The translations under genes and the position numbers were made by a program. This document shows positions 1 to 9,554 of a stretch of DNA of 64,000 bases, piece after piece; positions within the stretch are counted from its first letter, which is position 1, and every line of letters starts with the position of its first letter. Origin of the DNA: CAWVWD01 sp045106825 (GTDB taxonomy: Bacteria; Bacteroidota; Bacteroidia; Chitinophagales; Saprospiraceae); assembly GCA_045106825.1 (NCBI GenBank), contig JBGCFH010000071.1, positions 1-64,000 of the forward strand. The letters run 5' to 3'. The notes beneath the pieces are model-generated. The model worked only from the letters and a program-made list of their open reading frames with translations. It had not been told where the DNA came from and ran no database searches.

Positions 1-2
1 TA

Positions 3-1880
3 ACAGCAAGTGGCGGAACAGGTACATTAGAATACAGTAGTGATAATGGAGTAATGTATCAACCTTCAAATATCTTCACAGGTTTAGCCATAGGAAGTTA
101 CGATATTGTGGTGAAAGATGCTAATGGTTGTACAACAGCAGTACAATCAGTAAGTGTAACGTCTTGTTTTTCTGCAACCGTATCAAATACAACCAGCGTA
201 ACTTGTCCTGGTGGAAATGATGGAACAGTAGAAATCACGGTAACAGGCGGAACAACACCTTATATCGTGAATGGTACAAGTTATAATACCAATCCATTCA
301 CAATCACAGGATTATCAGATGGAGCATTTTCAGCAACCGTAACAGAAAATGGTGGAAATTCAGCAAATATTTCTACAACCGTAAATACAACACCTGATAA
401 TACTGCTCCAACAGTAGTTACACAAGATATTACGGTACAATTAGATGCAAGTGGAAATGTAACAATTACGACAGCACAAATTGACAATAATTCAATGGAT
501 AATTGTGGTATTCAATCCATGAGTTTGAACGTAACAACTTTTGATTGTTCAAATGTTGGTGCAAATACAGTGGCTTTAATTGTAACAGATGTAAATGGTA
601 ATTCTGCTTCTGCAAATGCTATTGTAACCGTTGAAGATACAAATGATCCAACTGTTATGACACAAGATGTTACGGTACAATTAGATGCAAACGGTAATGC
701 AACAGTTGCTGCGACAGCGATTGATAATGGTTCATCAGACTTATGTGGCGGTGCATTAAACCTAAGTTTGGATGTTAGTAATTTTGATTGTTCTGATATC
801 GGAACAAATACAGTAACCTTAACGGTAACCGATCAAAGTGGAAACGCATCAACTGGAACAGCAACCGTAACCGTAGAAGATAATCTTGCTCCAGTGATTG
901 GTACACAAAGTTTTACAACACAATTAGATGATAATGGTCAAGTAACGATTACAGCAGCAAATATTAATAATGGAACAATAGATAACTGTACTGCTTCGCC
1001 AACATTAAGTTTGGACATTACTTCATTTGATTGCTCAAATATCGGTGCAAATACCGTAACATTAACGGCTACTGATGCACAAGGTAATACAGCAATGGCA
1101 ACTGCAATCGTGACAATTGAGGATAACACACCGCCATCAATCGCAGTCAAAAATGCTACCGTTGCTTTAGATGAAAACGGAAATGCAAGTATTAGTATCG
1201 CTGATATTAATGATGGAACAACCGATAATTGTACGGCTAATCCTACATTGAGTTTAGATGTTACAGACTTTGACTGTTCTGATTTAGGAACAAATACGGT
1301 TACACTGACAGCAACTGATGAACAAGGGAATATTAGTTTTGAATCTGCAACGGTAACGGTTGTTGATAATATGAAACCAACATTGGTTTGTAAGCCTTTT
1401 ACATGGGATATTGACGAAAATGGTAGTATATCTATCACCGCAGAAGATTTGATTGAAAGTGTTTCAGACAATTGTTCTTACACAACAAGTATTAGTAAAT
1501 CTGATTTTGATGCTAATGATTTTGGAGATAATATCGTAACCGTTACGGTAGAAGATGAAGCAGGAAACGTTACAACTTGTGAAGCAATCGTTTCTATTGA
1601 ATTTAATTGTTTGCCACTTAGTGCGATTGTGACACCAAACGATGATGGCTTCAATGATACATGGCAAATGGGTTGTTTAGCAACCGTTAACAACGAAGTA
1701 GTGATTGTGAATCGTTTAGGTCAAACTATATTTCAAGCAACGAATTATACAGGTGACTGGAACGGACGTAACAATGATGGAACTCCATTACCAACAGGTG
1801 CTTACTTCTACATTGTCAAAGCAACATTGGGCGGATTAGAACAAACCTATAAGGGAAATATCACGATTTTAAAACGATAA
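3..1880 (+). CDS. SprB/HYR-type giant adhesin, 3' part, with T9SS type B sorting domain
   Basis: The reading frame is open to the left edge, so the gene starts outside the window and only its last 625 codons are seen. The visible N-terminal part (to about nt 380) looks like SprB-type repeats (pattern ..GSYDIVVKDANGCT..). Five tandem beta-sandwich repeats of about 81 residues follow, starting near nt 404, 647, 888, 1131 and 1375. Each carries a TQD.TVQLD.NG opening, a D(N/L)C Cys and, in the first four, a second Cys in FDCS; they resemble HYR-like repeats. The last ~85 residues from nt 1618 (VTPNDDGFND, NRLGQ, WNGRNNDGTPLPTGAYFY) are a gliding-motility-type (type B, CHU_C) T9SS sorting domain. 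Family knowledge: such proteins are exported by the T9SS as cell-surface adhesins. The PorP/SprF gene just downstream fits the usual sprB-sprF pairing. Confidence 0.9.
   Translation, partial: TASGGTGTLEYSSDNGVMYQPSNIFTGLAIGSYDIVVKDANGCTTAVQSVSVTSCFSATVSNTTSVTCPGGNDGTVEITVTGGTTPYIVNGTSYNTNPFTITGLSDGAFSATVTENGGNSANISTTVNTTPDNTAPTVVTQDITVQLDASGNVTITTAQIDNNSMDNCGIQSMSLNVTTFDCSNVGANTVALIVTDVNGNSASANAIVTVEDTNDPTVMTQDVTVQLDANGNATVAATAIDNGSSDLCGGALNLSLDVSNFDCSDIGTNTVTLTVTDQSGNASTGTATVTVEDNLAPVIGTQSFTTQLDDNGQVTITAANINNGTIDNCTASPTLSLDITSFDCSNIGANTVTLTATDAQGNTAMATAIVTIEDNTPPSIAVKNATVALDENGNASISIADINDGTTDNCTANPTLSLDVTDFDCSDLGTNTVTLTATDEQGNISFESATVTVVDNMKPTLVCKPFTWDIDENGSISITAEDLIESVSDNCSYTTSISKSDFDANDFGDNIVTVTVEDEAGNVTTCEAIVSIEFNCLPLSAIVTPNDDGFNDTWQMGCLATVNNEVVIVNRLGQTIFQATNYTGDWNGRNNDGTPLPTGAYFYIVKATLGGLEQTYKGNITILKR
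404..1617 (+). repeat. Five tandem ~81-codon HYR-like repeats within the adhesin
   Basis: The period is about 243 nt. Units 3 and 4 are most alike; unit 5 is the most diverged, losing the second Cys (FDAND instead of FDCSD). Conserved positions include QLD.NG, DNC, LSLDVT.FDCS and TNTVTLTATD. Near-identical units suggest recombination-driven growth and shrinkage of the array. Confidence 0.85.
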
Positions 1881-1898
1881 ATTGAACGATAAATAAAA

Positions 1899-1929
1899 GT
1901 TGTCAGGCACTTTTAAAGTGCTTGATAAC
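1899..1929. other. Hairpin after the adhesin gene
   Basis: Inverted repeat with arms around GTTGTCAGGCACTTT and AAAGTGCTTGATAAC, 19 nt past the stop codon. No T-run follows, so it is an mRNA 3' stem or attenuator rather than a clear intrinsic terminator. Confidence 0.45.
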
Positions 1930-2044
1930 TACTTAATCGTTGGTTTCCAATACTTTAATTTTAAAAAAATAGCAAATATTTTCAATAGTCTTTGGAGTAA
2001 ATTATCTCTAATATTATTAAAATATTGGCTTTACATTATAAAAA

Positions 2045-2962
2045 ATGAAAAATAGAATATTAACCGTCATTATATGTTGTTTCGTATTGATGTTTCAAGA
2101 AACTGCTTTCGGACAGTTGACAACTTCAACACAATATTTATACAATCCGTATGTCATCAATCCTGCTGCGGCAGGTCTCAATGGCAATCAAAATATTTAT
2201 GCTAATTATAGGCTACAATGGGTGAGTTTTCCAACTGCACCAAAAACAGCAATGTTTTCGTACAATGGTCGATTCAATAAGAATGGTTTGGGGTTGACGG
2301 TCGCTAACGATCAAGCTGGTTCATTAGAACGCAACAATATTTCGGCTGCTTACAGTTATTATATTCCGATTAATGAATCATCAAGATTATCCGTTGGTTT
2401 AGCAGCAGCTTATCAGCGTTTTACCTTGTCTTTAAATTCTAATGATAGAGAAAACATCAACTTAGCAGATCCTGTTATTGCCGATGCTTTAGACGGAGTG
2501 AATACATTGGACTTTTCAACAGGCGTATTTTATCAAAATGATAATGGTTTATACGCCGGTTTATCTGTACCGAATTTATTACAAACTAAGTTAAATGGTA
2601 ATGCGGATATTAGCAATGATTTCAATGATTTTGCAGCCTATTATTATGGTTTAGTTGGTTATGCGATTAAGAAAGATAAATTTACATTTGATCCTTCTAT
2701 TTTGCTTAGAAAAGAAACCGCTGCACCATTACAAATGGAGATAAACGCCAAAGTTAGATTTATGAATGACTTGTTTACTCTCGGTACTTCTTATCGTACA
2801 CAAGACAATGCTTTAGGATTTATTTTTGGTGTAAATATTGAAAACAAAGTTCAGTTTTACTACTCTTATGATACTTCTTTTGGTGTTATGAATGCTTATA
2901 ACGGCGGTTCAAATGAAATCACTTTAGGATATATTTTTGGAAATAAACCGAAAAACCAATAG
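2045..2962 (+). CDS. PorP/SprF family T9SS outer-membrane protein
   Basis: 305 residues with a signal peptide ending near FGQ (residues 1-24). The mature start TTSTQYLYNPYVINPAAAG is the family hallmark (Y.xNP..iNPA.AG), followed by alternating beta-strands of an outer-membrane barrel and a C-terminal aromatic-rich strand. Family knowledge: SprF-type members are encoded next to type-B-CTD adhesins and are needed to export or anchor that partner through the T9SS. Its position 164 bp after the adhesin suggests it is the dedicated partner of that protein. A terminator follows at 3172-3215. Confidence 0.92.
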   Translation: MKNRILTVIICCFVLMFQETAFGQLTTSTQYLYNPYVINPAAAGLNGNQNIYANYRLQWVSFPTAPKTAMFSYNGRFNKNGLGLTVANDQAGSLERNNISAAYSYYIPINESSRLSVGLAAAYQRFTLSLNSNDRENINLADPVIADALDGVNTLDFSTGVFYQNDNGLYAGLSVPNLLQTKLNGNADISNDFNDFAAYYYGLVGYAIKKDKFTFDPSILLRKETAAPLQMEINAKVRFMNDLFTLGTSYRTQDNALGFIFGVNIENKVQFYYSYDTSFGVMNAYNGGSNEITLGYIFGNKPKNQ

Positions 2963-3171
2963 TAATAATTATATAAATAATGGTAACTATTCAGCACTTA
3001 TACCATTGTGCGTTTAATTGGGTTAGAAACCCAATTCTTTAGATGCAAAAGTGCAGAGAAATACTCGACTTTTCGAACTTCCGAGTTTTTCTTGATAATG
3101 CAACATCTATAAAATCGGGTTTTCAACCCGATTAAACTCAGGATGTTGAACAGTTATAAATAATGAATGAT

Positions 3172-3215
3172 ATGTCAAGTCTTCTATTAATCAGAAGGCT
3201 TGGCATTTTTTATTT
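3172..3215 (+). terminator. Intrinsic terminator after the PorP/SprF gene
   Basis: Arms ATGTCAAGTCTTCT and AGAAGGCTTGGCAT pair with G-U tolerance, followed by a T-rich run. Confidence 0.65.
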
Positions 3216-3235
3216 TGTAATAATAACAAAAGTGA

Positions 3236-3350
3236 CTCTTTGACAACTTTTATCACGAATGCAAAAATCAATATTATTGATTAATTTTTTGTTGAAAAAA
3301 CTCATGTATTCAAGGTGAAAAATAATTTAACAAATGATGTTTTTGTGAAA
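3236..3350 (+). repeat. Dispersed spacer sequence, copy 1
   Basis: Shares several blocks in the same order with 52792-52915: TTGACAA.TTTT, ACGAAT, AATATTATT.ATTAATTTTTTGTTGAAAA, and AAAAATAATTTAACAAAT.ATGTTTT. The second copy carries an extra ~25-bp palindromic insert. Both precede a gene on the plus strand. Confidence 0.6.
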
Positions 3351-3549
3351 TAAGTAAAAGATTACAATAATCTTTTTCAAAATATTTGAAAAAAAAATAT
3401 AATTGCAAACAATTGATAATCAGATGATAACATGATTTTTATAAAAAATAATCAATAAAAAATCATTTTTCAGTGTGACATTTTGGTTGTATCAGAGATT
3501 AATAAATGTAAACTAACATTACTACACAACAATTAAAAACATTTAAAGG

Positions 3550-4887
3550 ATGAAAAATTTTACAACTACATTATTTATTTTATTATTTAGCACACTTAAT
3601 ATGACTTCTTATGGTCAAGCATTGAGTTTTGATGGAACAAATGACCAATTCACAGTTCCCAGTTCAGGAACAGATATTTTAGGAGATTTCTCTGTACATC
3701 ATGATTTTACGGTTGAGGTGAAAGTGAAATTCACAAATCCAGCAGGTTCAAATGGAGGACAAAAAGTTATTTCAAAAAATCATGAACATTATGGATTTGC
3801 AATAGAAACTAATGGTTCTGAACAAATTCAAGTAGCTGTAGGTTTTAGGGATCAAGGTTACGGTTGGTTTACAGATGCCTCAACAGTAGCTGTTGTACCT
3901 AATACTTGGTACAATATAGCCTTTGTTTATGACGATGCTGCAAACGTATTTTATTTTTATATTGATGGTGTTCAGATTTTTAATAATAATAGTGGATTAT
4001 ACACTTATTTGACTGTTTGGCCACATTTTTTCTCAGACTGGGCTTCGTCATCAAATGTAGATATGTCAATGGGTTACTCTGCAACTTGGGGCGAACACTC
4101 TAATGTGGCGATTAGTTATGCTCGTTTTTGGAATGTAGCTAAAACACAAGCAGAAATACAAAGTTTGCAAAATCATGAAGTGGATTGTGCATCTGCCAAT
4201 TTATTAGCTCAATATAAGATGAATGATGGAGTCGCTGAAGGTAATAATGTAGGCATAACAACAGCCAGTGATTGTACAGGAAATGGTCATGATGCAAGTT
4301 TAACCGGTTTCACAATGTCGGGAACAACTTCAAATTTTGTGACAGAACCTGCCGTATTACCAGTAGAATTAACCGCTTTCGAAGGTTTCGCTCAAAAAAA
4401 TAGCGTTTTCTTAAACTGGTCAACAGCAACTGAAGAAAATAATGAAGGTTTTTATGTCGAACGTAGTGAAAATGGTGAAAATTGGGAAACCATTGATTTT
4501 GTAGCAGGAAATGGAACAACATTCGAAACTCAATATTATCAATATAAAGATAGAAATCCATACAATGGCGAAAATTATTATCGCTTAAAGCAAATAGATT
4601 TTGATGGAAAATTTGAGTATTCAAACATTATTACAATCGAAAATAAACACCAAAGTACGAATATAAAATTATTTCCAAATCCTGTTGTAGATAGGTTGAT
4701 GATAAATAGCGAATCAGAAATCAAAGCAATTATGATTTTTAATGCTATCGGTCAACCTGTCTTACAACAAGCTTCGATTGACAATCAACAGATAGAAATC
4801 AATGTGAGTGATTTGCCAAAAGGTGTTTACACTTTACAAATAAAATCAAGTAATAATGAAACCGTAATCAAACAGTTCATAAAATAA
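3550..4887 (+). CDS. Secreted LamG-domain protein with T9SS type A sorting domain
   Basis: 445 residues. Signal peptide 1-22 (ends MTSYGQ). Residues ~24-215 form a concanavalin A-like/LamG fold (ALSFDGTNDQFTVP, then FTVEVKVKF, WYNIAFVYD, FYFYIDGVQIF, ISYARFWNVAKT). Residues ~270-365 form an FN3-like linker typical of this phylum (PVELTAFEG, LNWSTATEENNEGFYVERS, YYRLKQIDFDGKFEYSNII). The last ~75 residues (LFPNPVVDRL, NAIGQ, LPKGVYTLQI, QFIK) are a type A T9SS sorting domain. Inferred role: surface-bound or released carbohydrate- or matrix-binding protein; no catalytic domain is visible. Confidence 0.88.
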   Translation: MKNFTTTLFILLFSTLNMTSYGQALSFDGTNDQFTVPSSGTDILGDFSVHHDFTVEVKVKFTNPAGSNGGQKVISKNHEHYGFAIETNGSEQIQVAVGFRDQGYGWFTDASTVAVVPNTWYNIAFVYDDAANVFYFYIDGVQIFNNNSGLYTYLTVWPHFFSDWASSSNVDMSMGYSATWGEHSNVAISYARFWNVAKTQAEIQSLQNHEVDCASANLLAQYKMNDGVAEGNNVGITTASDCTGNGHDASLTGFTMSGTTSNFVTEPAVLPVELTAFEGFAQKNSVFLNWSTATEENNEGFYVERSENGENWETIDFVAGNGTTFETQYYQYKDRNPYNGENYYRLKQIDFDGKFEYSNIITIENKHQSTNIKLFPNPVVDRLMINSESEIKAIMIFNAIGQPVLQQASIDNQQIEINVSDLPKGVYTLQIKSSNNETVIKQFIK

Positions 4888-4933
4888 CATGTGGCTAAGT
4901 TTGACTTTTATTTCCTAAAAGACAAAATGCTAT

Positions 4934-4961
4934 GAGCAGCACGAATGTGCTGCTCTTTTTA
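4934..4961 (+). terminator. Intrinsic terminator after the LamG gene
   Basis: GAGCAGCA stem, CGAATG loop, TGCTGCTC stem, then T5. Confidence 0.8.
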
Positions 4962-4993
4962 TTTTGAGTATGTAAGTTTATTAGTCAAAAAAA

Positions 4994-5386
4994 TCATTTT
5001 ATCATAACCCCTTTAACATCATGAAAAGGAATAGTTGTAAAATTCATTTCATTTAAACTACCAGAAACAAATACATATTTTTTGTCATACAAATAATTAC
5101 TCATCTGAAAACTTATCCAAAACTCATTCGTAATATCTAATAGTTTTCGTTGAATTGGCTCGACCTTTACACTTGTATTTGGTGGAATGCGTTCATAGAA
5201 ATAACGTAAAGTTGTCGTTTCTATATTTTCCCCCTTGAGATTTCCATAACCTCTTGAGTTCACAATCACATTTCGTAAGGAAACATCTTGTAAATTAATT
5301 AAAAAAACATCCCAAAATGCTTCGTCTTTAGGAATAATAGCGATGGCAACATCTTTAACTTTTCTTATTTCTATATCTTTTTTCAT
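4994..5386 (-). CDS. Small Bacteroidota protein of unknown function
   Basis: 130 residues, no signal peptide, mixed alpha/beta, opening MKKDIEIRKVKDVAIAIIP and ending FTTIPFHDVKGVMIK. The start and end patterns recall a small family common in Bacteroidota, sometimes mis-named phenylalanyl-tRNA synthetase alpha subunit although it has no synthetase domain; this is recollection, not a search. It is a monocistronic minus-strand gene between a T9SS cargo gene and the DUF4956-CotH-VTC cluster. No function is proposed. Confidence 0.75.
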   Translation of the reverse strand: MKKDIEIRKVKDVAIAIIPKDEAFWDVFLINLQDVSLRNVIVNSRGYGNLKGENIETTTLRYFYERIPPNTSVKVEPIQRKLLDITNEFWISFQMSNYLYDKKYVFVSGSLNEMNFTTIPFHDVKGVMIK

Positions 5387-5711
5387 TTATTGGTTATATG
5401 TATTTTTTTATAAATTAGTATGCAAGATTTTATGAAGATTTTATGCAATTCAAAAGATGATAAGCAATCAAAAGTTCAATCATATTATCATAACAAATCT
5501 TAAATGATTTTGATTTAGTTGTTTTTAGAAATTATGATTTCCAATCCAATGATTAGAAGAATTTAAAATATAGGGTTTAAAAATTGATTTTAAAGATAAC
5601 TTTACGATTAATCGAATCTAAAATTAATATGAATAATTAAATCAAAAGGTGTAATTTTACAGTCGTTTTGAAACAAGTTAACAAATAGATAATATTACAC
5701 AATTATAAAAA
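5387..5711. other. AT-rich divergent intergenic region
   Basis: 325 bp between divergent genes, very AT-rich. It should hold promoters for both neighbours, but no confident TTG/TAnnTTTG pair could be fixed. No ORF or repeat supported. Confidence 0.5.
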
Positions 5712-6398
5712 ATGAATAGTCTTTCGAGATTTGAGCAGTATTTGAACCAGTTTACAGATACAACAAACGTTGCAGAATTTTTAATTAATATGTTAATTGC
5801 AACTGTTTTGGCAGCCTTATTACAGTTTTTCTATATTCGATTTGGTAACTCTATTACGAATCGAAAACGTTTTGCCAATATCTTTTTGCCGTTAGCATTA
5901 GCAACAATGTTGATTATTACAATTGTCAAATCATCAATTGCCTTATCATTAGGTTTAGTTGGTGCTTTATCAATCGTTCGTTTTCGTGCAGCGATTAAAG
6001 ATCCTGAGGAATTGACTTACCTGTTTTTAGTTATTGGTGTTGGTTTAGGAACAGGTGCAGGTCAGACAAGAATCACATCCTTAGCAACTTTGTTGATTTT
6101 GTTGTTATTATTTGTCAATCAAAGAATTAGAGGCGAAGCAAGATTCAAAAGCGATGATAAATTATATGTCAATATAAGTACAAATATTACAGAAATTACA
6201 CCTATCAACGATATTCTAAAATCGACATTCACATATGTCGAACTCAAACGTTTTGATACTTTAGAAAGCGGTTTGGAAATTTCTTACATCTGTAAAGCCA
6301 ACGATGTAGCACAGATTGATGCTGCACGTAAAGCCTTGTTAGAGCTTTCGCCTGCAACAACAATTTCTGTTATTGACCAGCCAGATTTAATTGTATAA
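5712..6398 (+). CDS. DUF4956 family membrane protein
   Basis: 228 residues. The N-terminal half has about four membrane segments (roughly residues 17-43, 55-75, 77-95, 103-137). A highly conserved cytoplasmic-edge signature, GALSIVRFRAAIKDPEELTY, is followed by GVGLGTGAGQTRITSL and a soluble C-terminal alpha/beta domain. This is the DUF4956 pattern. Family knowledge: DUF4956 genes often sit beside CotH-kinase and VTC-domain genes, exactly as here (153 bp before the CotH gene, with the VTC gene third). The molecular role is unknown; the context suggests a membrane part of a polyphosphate- or phosphotransfer-linked envelope system. Confidence 0.88.
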   Translation: MNSLSRFEQYLNQFTDTTNVAEFLINMLIATVLAALLQFFYIRFGNSITNRKRFANIFLPLALATMLIITIVKSSIALSLGLVGALSIVRFRAAIKDPEELTYLFLVIGVGLGTGAGQTRITSLATLLILLLLFVNQRIRGEARFKSDDKLYVNISTNITEITPINDILKSTFTYVELKRFDTLESGLEISYICKANDVAQIDAARKALLELSPATTISVIDQPDLIV

Positions 6399-6551
6399 TA
6401 ATTTAGTGGTTATTAGTTCATTAGTTGATTGAGATTGTATCAAAAATCAGAACGAATATCAAGTTTACTAAAAGTTTCAAACTTTAGTAAACTTAAATTT
6501 AATATTGATTTTTTAATATAATTTTAATTGATTTCCTAATAAACTAAAGGA

Positions 6552-9479
6552 ATGATAATAAGCGGAGAAGAAAGAAGAAGTACAAAACGTCGTTTTTCAA
6601 CATCTTTGTGGAAAAAAATCGGACTGGCAGTCGTTGTCTTAATAGGTTTGATATGGGCAATTGTTGCTTATGTTCAGCGTGAAAACCGAGTTTTTCCAGG
6701 CAAAGTCGTTTGTGATTCAGAAAAGATAGAAGGGAAATACTTCGTGACGGACGGCATCAAGTTCAAAGGTGGTGATACACAATCTAAAGATTGGGCTTTT
6801 ACAGGAAAATATTCTTGTAAAGTTTGGAAAAAAAGACGATTTGGAATCACTTATAGTGTATATAATCCTAAAGCTGGCGAACGCTACAAAGCCAGAGTTT
6901 GGGTACATCGACCAAAGGGTTGGGACGGATATTTGGTCGGTACTTCGCCTGATGGAGAAACGTTGCGAGTTGGTACAACAGAAGCAAAACAGAAGCATTT
7001 AGAGTGGGAATTATTCGAAATCATTGTCAATGTTCCTCCAAATTATGACTTTAATAGAATTGATTTTTATGTATACACAGACGGTCAAACAATTTACTTC
7101 GATGATTTTTCTATTGAAAAAATAGAAGTAAAAGATCTTGATTATGAAATGGAAGTCCTCAACCTTAATATCGCTGATAAATGGATGAAAAAAATCATCG
7201 CTAAGCGGAAAGCAGCAATGGGTTTAGGAATTTTGATTTCGGCAGATGATGATTGGGTTAAAGGTGAAATTGAAGGTAAAGATAAAAGTAAAACAAACGT
7301 TGAATTACGCTTAAAAGGTGACTGGCTCGATCATTTACGTACAGATAAATGGTCGTATCGAATCAAGGTTTCAGGTGAAGAATCTTGGAATCGTATGAAG
7401 ACTTTCTCTATTCAACAACCTGGTGCAAGAAACTTTTTGGACGAATGGCTTTTTCATAAACTACTGGAAAAAGTAGATGTGTTGACACCTCGTTATGAGT
7501 TTGTTCAAGTTGTACAAAATGGTGTTAATAAAGGTATTTATGCTTATGAAGAGCATTTTGAAAAGCAATTAGTTGAGTATAAAAAACGTCGTGAAGGGCC
7601 AATTGTTAAGTTTAGAGAAGATTTATTATGGTTGAATATACGTCGTGAAATGGAGATGTATACAAATGACGAAGGTTTATATAATCGACCTTTTACAGAT
7701 CCTCAAAAAGCAAGTCAAATAGCACCTTTTAAAGAAAAAAAGACAAAGAAGTCATCAACTTTGGCTCAACAATATGAACAAGCTCAAACGCTGATGCAAC
7801 AGTATCGTTATGGTAAGAAAACAGCGGATGAAATTTTTGATATTGATGCAATGGCAAAATATTTTGCTGTTTGTGATATAATGGCTGCTTATCACGGAAT
7901 TGCTTGGCATAATCAACGTTTTTATTATAATCCTGTCACTTCAAAATTAGAACCTATTGGTTTTGATGGCTTCAGTGCTGGACATGAAATGTCTTGGATG
8001 GGAAGAAAATTCATGGCTCAAGGCACTTACAATCAAAATTTTAAAGATGAAAGTATCTTAGGTATCATTTTCAAGAATGAAAAATTCATGGAAAAATATA
8101 CGGAATACTTATATACTTATTCGTCTCGTGAGTTTTTTGAAGGATTTTTGGAAGAAATGGAAGATGAAATCTTGATTCGGGAAGCGATGTTAAAACAAGA
8201 ATATCCGAAAGCAACATTTGATTTTGCGAAATTCCATGCGATTGCTCGTAATATTCGTGCGATTATCGAACCATATAACGAACACACTGTACAGGCTCAT
8301 ACAGAAAGCGAAACGACAACAAAGAAAACGGTAAAAGTAACGAATTTTCATGCTTTGCCAATGAGAGTTGTTGGGTTCGGTAATACGGAAAAAGTAATAA
8401 CTGATACTTTAAGAAAACAGCCTTTATTACAATGTAATATTAAAAAACAGTTACCAACGTATTTAGAAATGACAACGAAACCTGGTATGAAATATATCTT
8501 TTTTGAATTGCCAGGAAAAGATTCGATTTTTACTTCTCCTATTTCATTATGGAAAGCTCCAGATGGTGAAACGGCTTTACAGCAAATTTTTAATCAACCA
8601 ACATTAGAAAATACGGAAGCTTATCAAGTTATTGAAAAAAGAGTAATTTTCAATCCTGGTAAATTTACGATTACAAAAGATATTATCATTCCAGAAGATT
8701 ATCGAGTTGTATTTCCAGCTGGTGTAGAGTTGAATTTTATCAAAAAAGCAAAGTTTGTTTCTAAATCTCCTATTGTGATGATTGGAACTGAAAATCAGCC
8801 GATTACGATAAAGTCAACCGACTTTTCAGCCAATGGCTTTACGGTTTTACAAGCAGAAGAAACCTCAAAAATGGCTTATGTTACCTTTGATGGTTTCAAT
8901 ACTTTAGTGACAAACGGTTGGAACTTAACTGGTGCTGTAACTTTCTATGAGTCGGATATTAATATGACAAAATGTCGTTTTATTAAAAATAAATGTGAAG
9001 ATGGTTTAAATATCGTCAGAGCAAAATTAGATATAAATGGCTTGACTATCGGCGAGACATTCAGCGATGGTTTAGATATTGACTTCGGAACTGGAACTAT
9101 CAAAAATGCTTATTTTTATAAAACAGGAAATGACGGAATGGATTTCTCAGGAAGTAATCTAACTATTGTTAATGCAGTGATTAAAAATGCTGGTGACAAA
9201 GGCGTTTCGGTAGGAGAGGAGTCAACCGTTTATATCAAAAAAGTAGAAATAGATGGAGCAAATATCGGAGTTGCTTCCAAAGATTTATCAAAATTAGTAA
9301 TCGAATTTGTGGGTTTGAAAGATTGTAATCAAGGTTTTATCGCATTCCAGAAAAAGCCTGAATATGGCGGTGCAAAGATTGTCATTAACAATTATAAAGC
9401 TGAAAATATTCGATTCTTACATAAAATACAAGAAGGTTCTACGCTTCAGCTAAAAGGTAAAGATGTAGATAATTCTTAA
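6552..9479 (+). CDS. CotH-kinase-like protein with C-terminal beta-helix
   Basis: 975 residues. A short basic N-terminus and a single membrane segment (~23-41) anchor a large extracytoplasmic part. Residues ~45-190 look like a beta-sandwich (carbohydrate-binding-like). Residues ~200-590 match the CotH family: LRLKGDWLDHL near 247, NKGIYAYEEHF, and the kinase-like metal/ATP site region AWHNQRFYYNP..LEPIGFDGFSAG near 452-475. Residues ~690-960 carry right-handed parallel beta-helix rungs (repeated GLDIDFGTG, GNDGMDFSGSNL, GDKGVSVGE). Family knowledge: Bacillus CotH phosphorylates spore-coat proteins with an atypical kinase fold. Lying between DUF4956 and VTC genes suggests the three act together at the envelope. 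Substrate unknown. Confidence 0.87.
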   Translation: MIISGEERRSTKRRFSTSLWKKIGLAVVVLIGLIWAIVAYVQRENRVFPGKVVCDSEKIEGKYFVTDGIKFKGGDTQSKDWAFTGKYSCKVWKKRRFGITYSVYNPKAGERYKARVWVHRPKGWDGYLVGTSPDGETLRVGTTEAKQKHLEWELFEIIVNVPPNYDFNRIDFYVYTDGQTIYFDDFSIEKIEVKDLDYEMEVLNLNIADKWMKKIIAKRKAAMGLGILISADDDWVKGEIEGKDKSKTNVELRLKGDWLDHLRTDKWSYRIKVSGEESWNRMKTFSIQQPGARNFLDEWLFHKLLEKVDVLTPRYEFVQVVQNGVNKGIYAYEEHFEKQLVEYKKRREGPIVKFREDLLWLNIRREMEMYTNDEGLYNRPFTDPQKASQIAPFKEKKTKKSSTLAQQYEQAQTLMQQYRYGKKTADEIFDIDAMAKYFAVCDIMAAYHGIAWHNQRFYYNPVTSKLEPIGFDGFSAGHEMSWMGRKFMAQGTYNQNFKDESILGIIFKNEKFMEKYTEYLYTYSSREFFEGFLEEMEDEILIREAMLKQEYPKATFDFAKFHAIARNIRAIIEPYNEHTVQAHTESETTTKKTVKVTNFHALPMRVVGFGNTEKVITDTLRKQPLLQCNIKKQLPTYLEMTTKPGMKYIFFELPGKDSIFTSPISLWKAPDGETALQQIFNQPTLENTEAYQVIEKRVIFNPGKFTITKDIIIPEDYRVVFPAGVELNFIKKAKFVSKSPIVMIGTENQPITIKSTDFSANGFTVLQAEETSKMAYVTFDGFNTLVTNGWNLTGAVTFYESDINMTKCRFIKNKCEDGLNIVRAKLDINGLTIGETFSDGLDIDFGTGTIKNAYFYKTGNDGMDFSGSNLTIVNAVIKNAGDKGVSVGEESTVYIKKVEIDGANIGVASKDLSKLVIEFVGLKDCNQGFIAFQKKPEYGGAKIVINNYKAENIRFLHKIQEGSTLQLKGKDVDNS

Positions 9480-9554
9480 CTGGTTACTGGTTGTTGGTTA
9501 CTTGTTGCTTGTTGTCAACCAGAAACCAGAAACCAGAATCAAGAAACCAGAAAA
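9480..9554. repeat. Low-complexity CCAGAAA repeats
   Basis: The gap holds a run of TGGTTACT/TTGTTG words followed by several ACCAGAAACCAGAA units, which are inverted with respect to each other (TTGGTTAC...CCAGAAACC). Likely neutral spacer repeats. Confidence 0.4.

Larger units (their letters stand above)
2963..3549. other. Gene-free spacer with hairpins and a shared upstream sequence
   Basis: No coding region supported. It holds two small hairpins built on GGGTT...AACCC (near 3017-3036 and 3112-3135), a terminator (3172-3215) and a stretch at 3236-3350 that is clearly similar to 52792-52915 in front of infC. Confidence 0.6.

Noticed and set aside
938..1471. 177-codon minus-strand ORF
   Set aside because: Antisense of the HYR-like repeats of the adhesin; opens through repeat composition.
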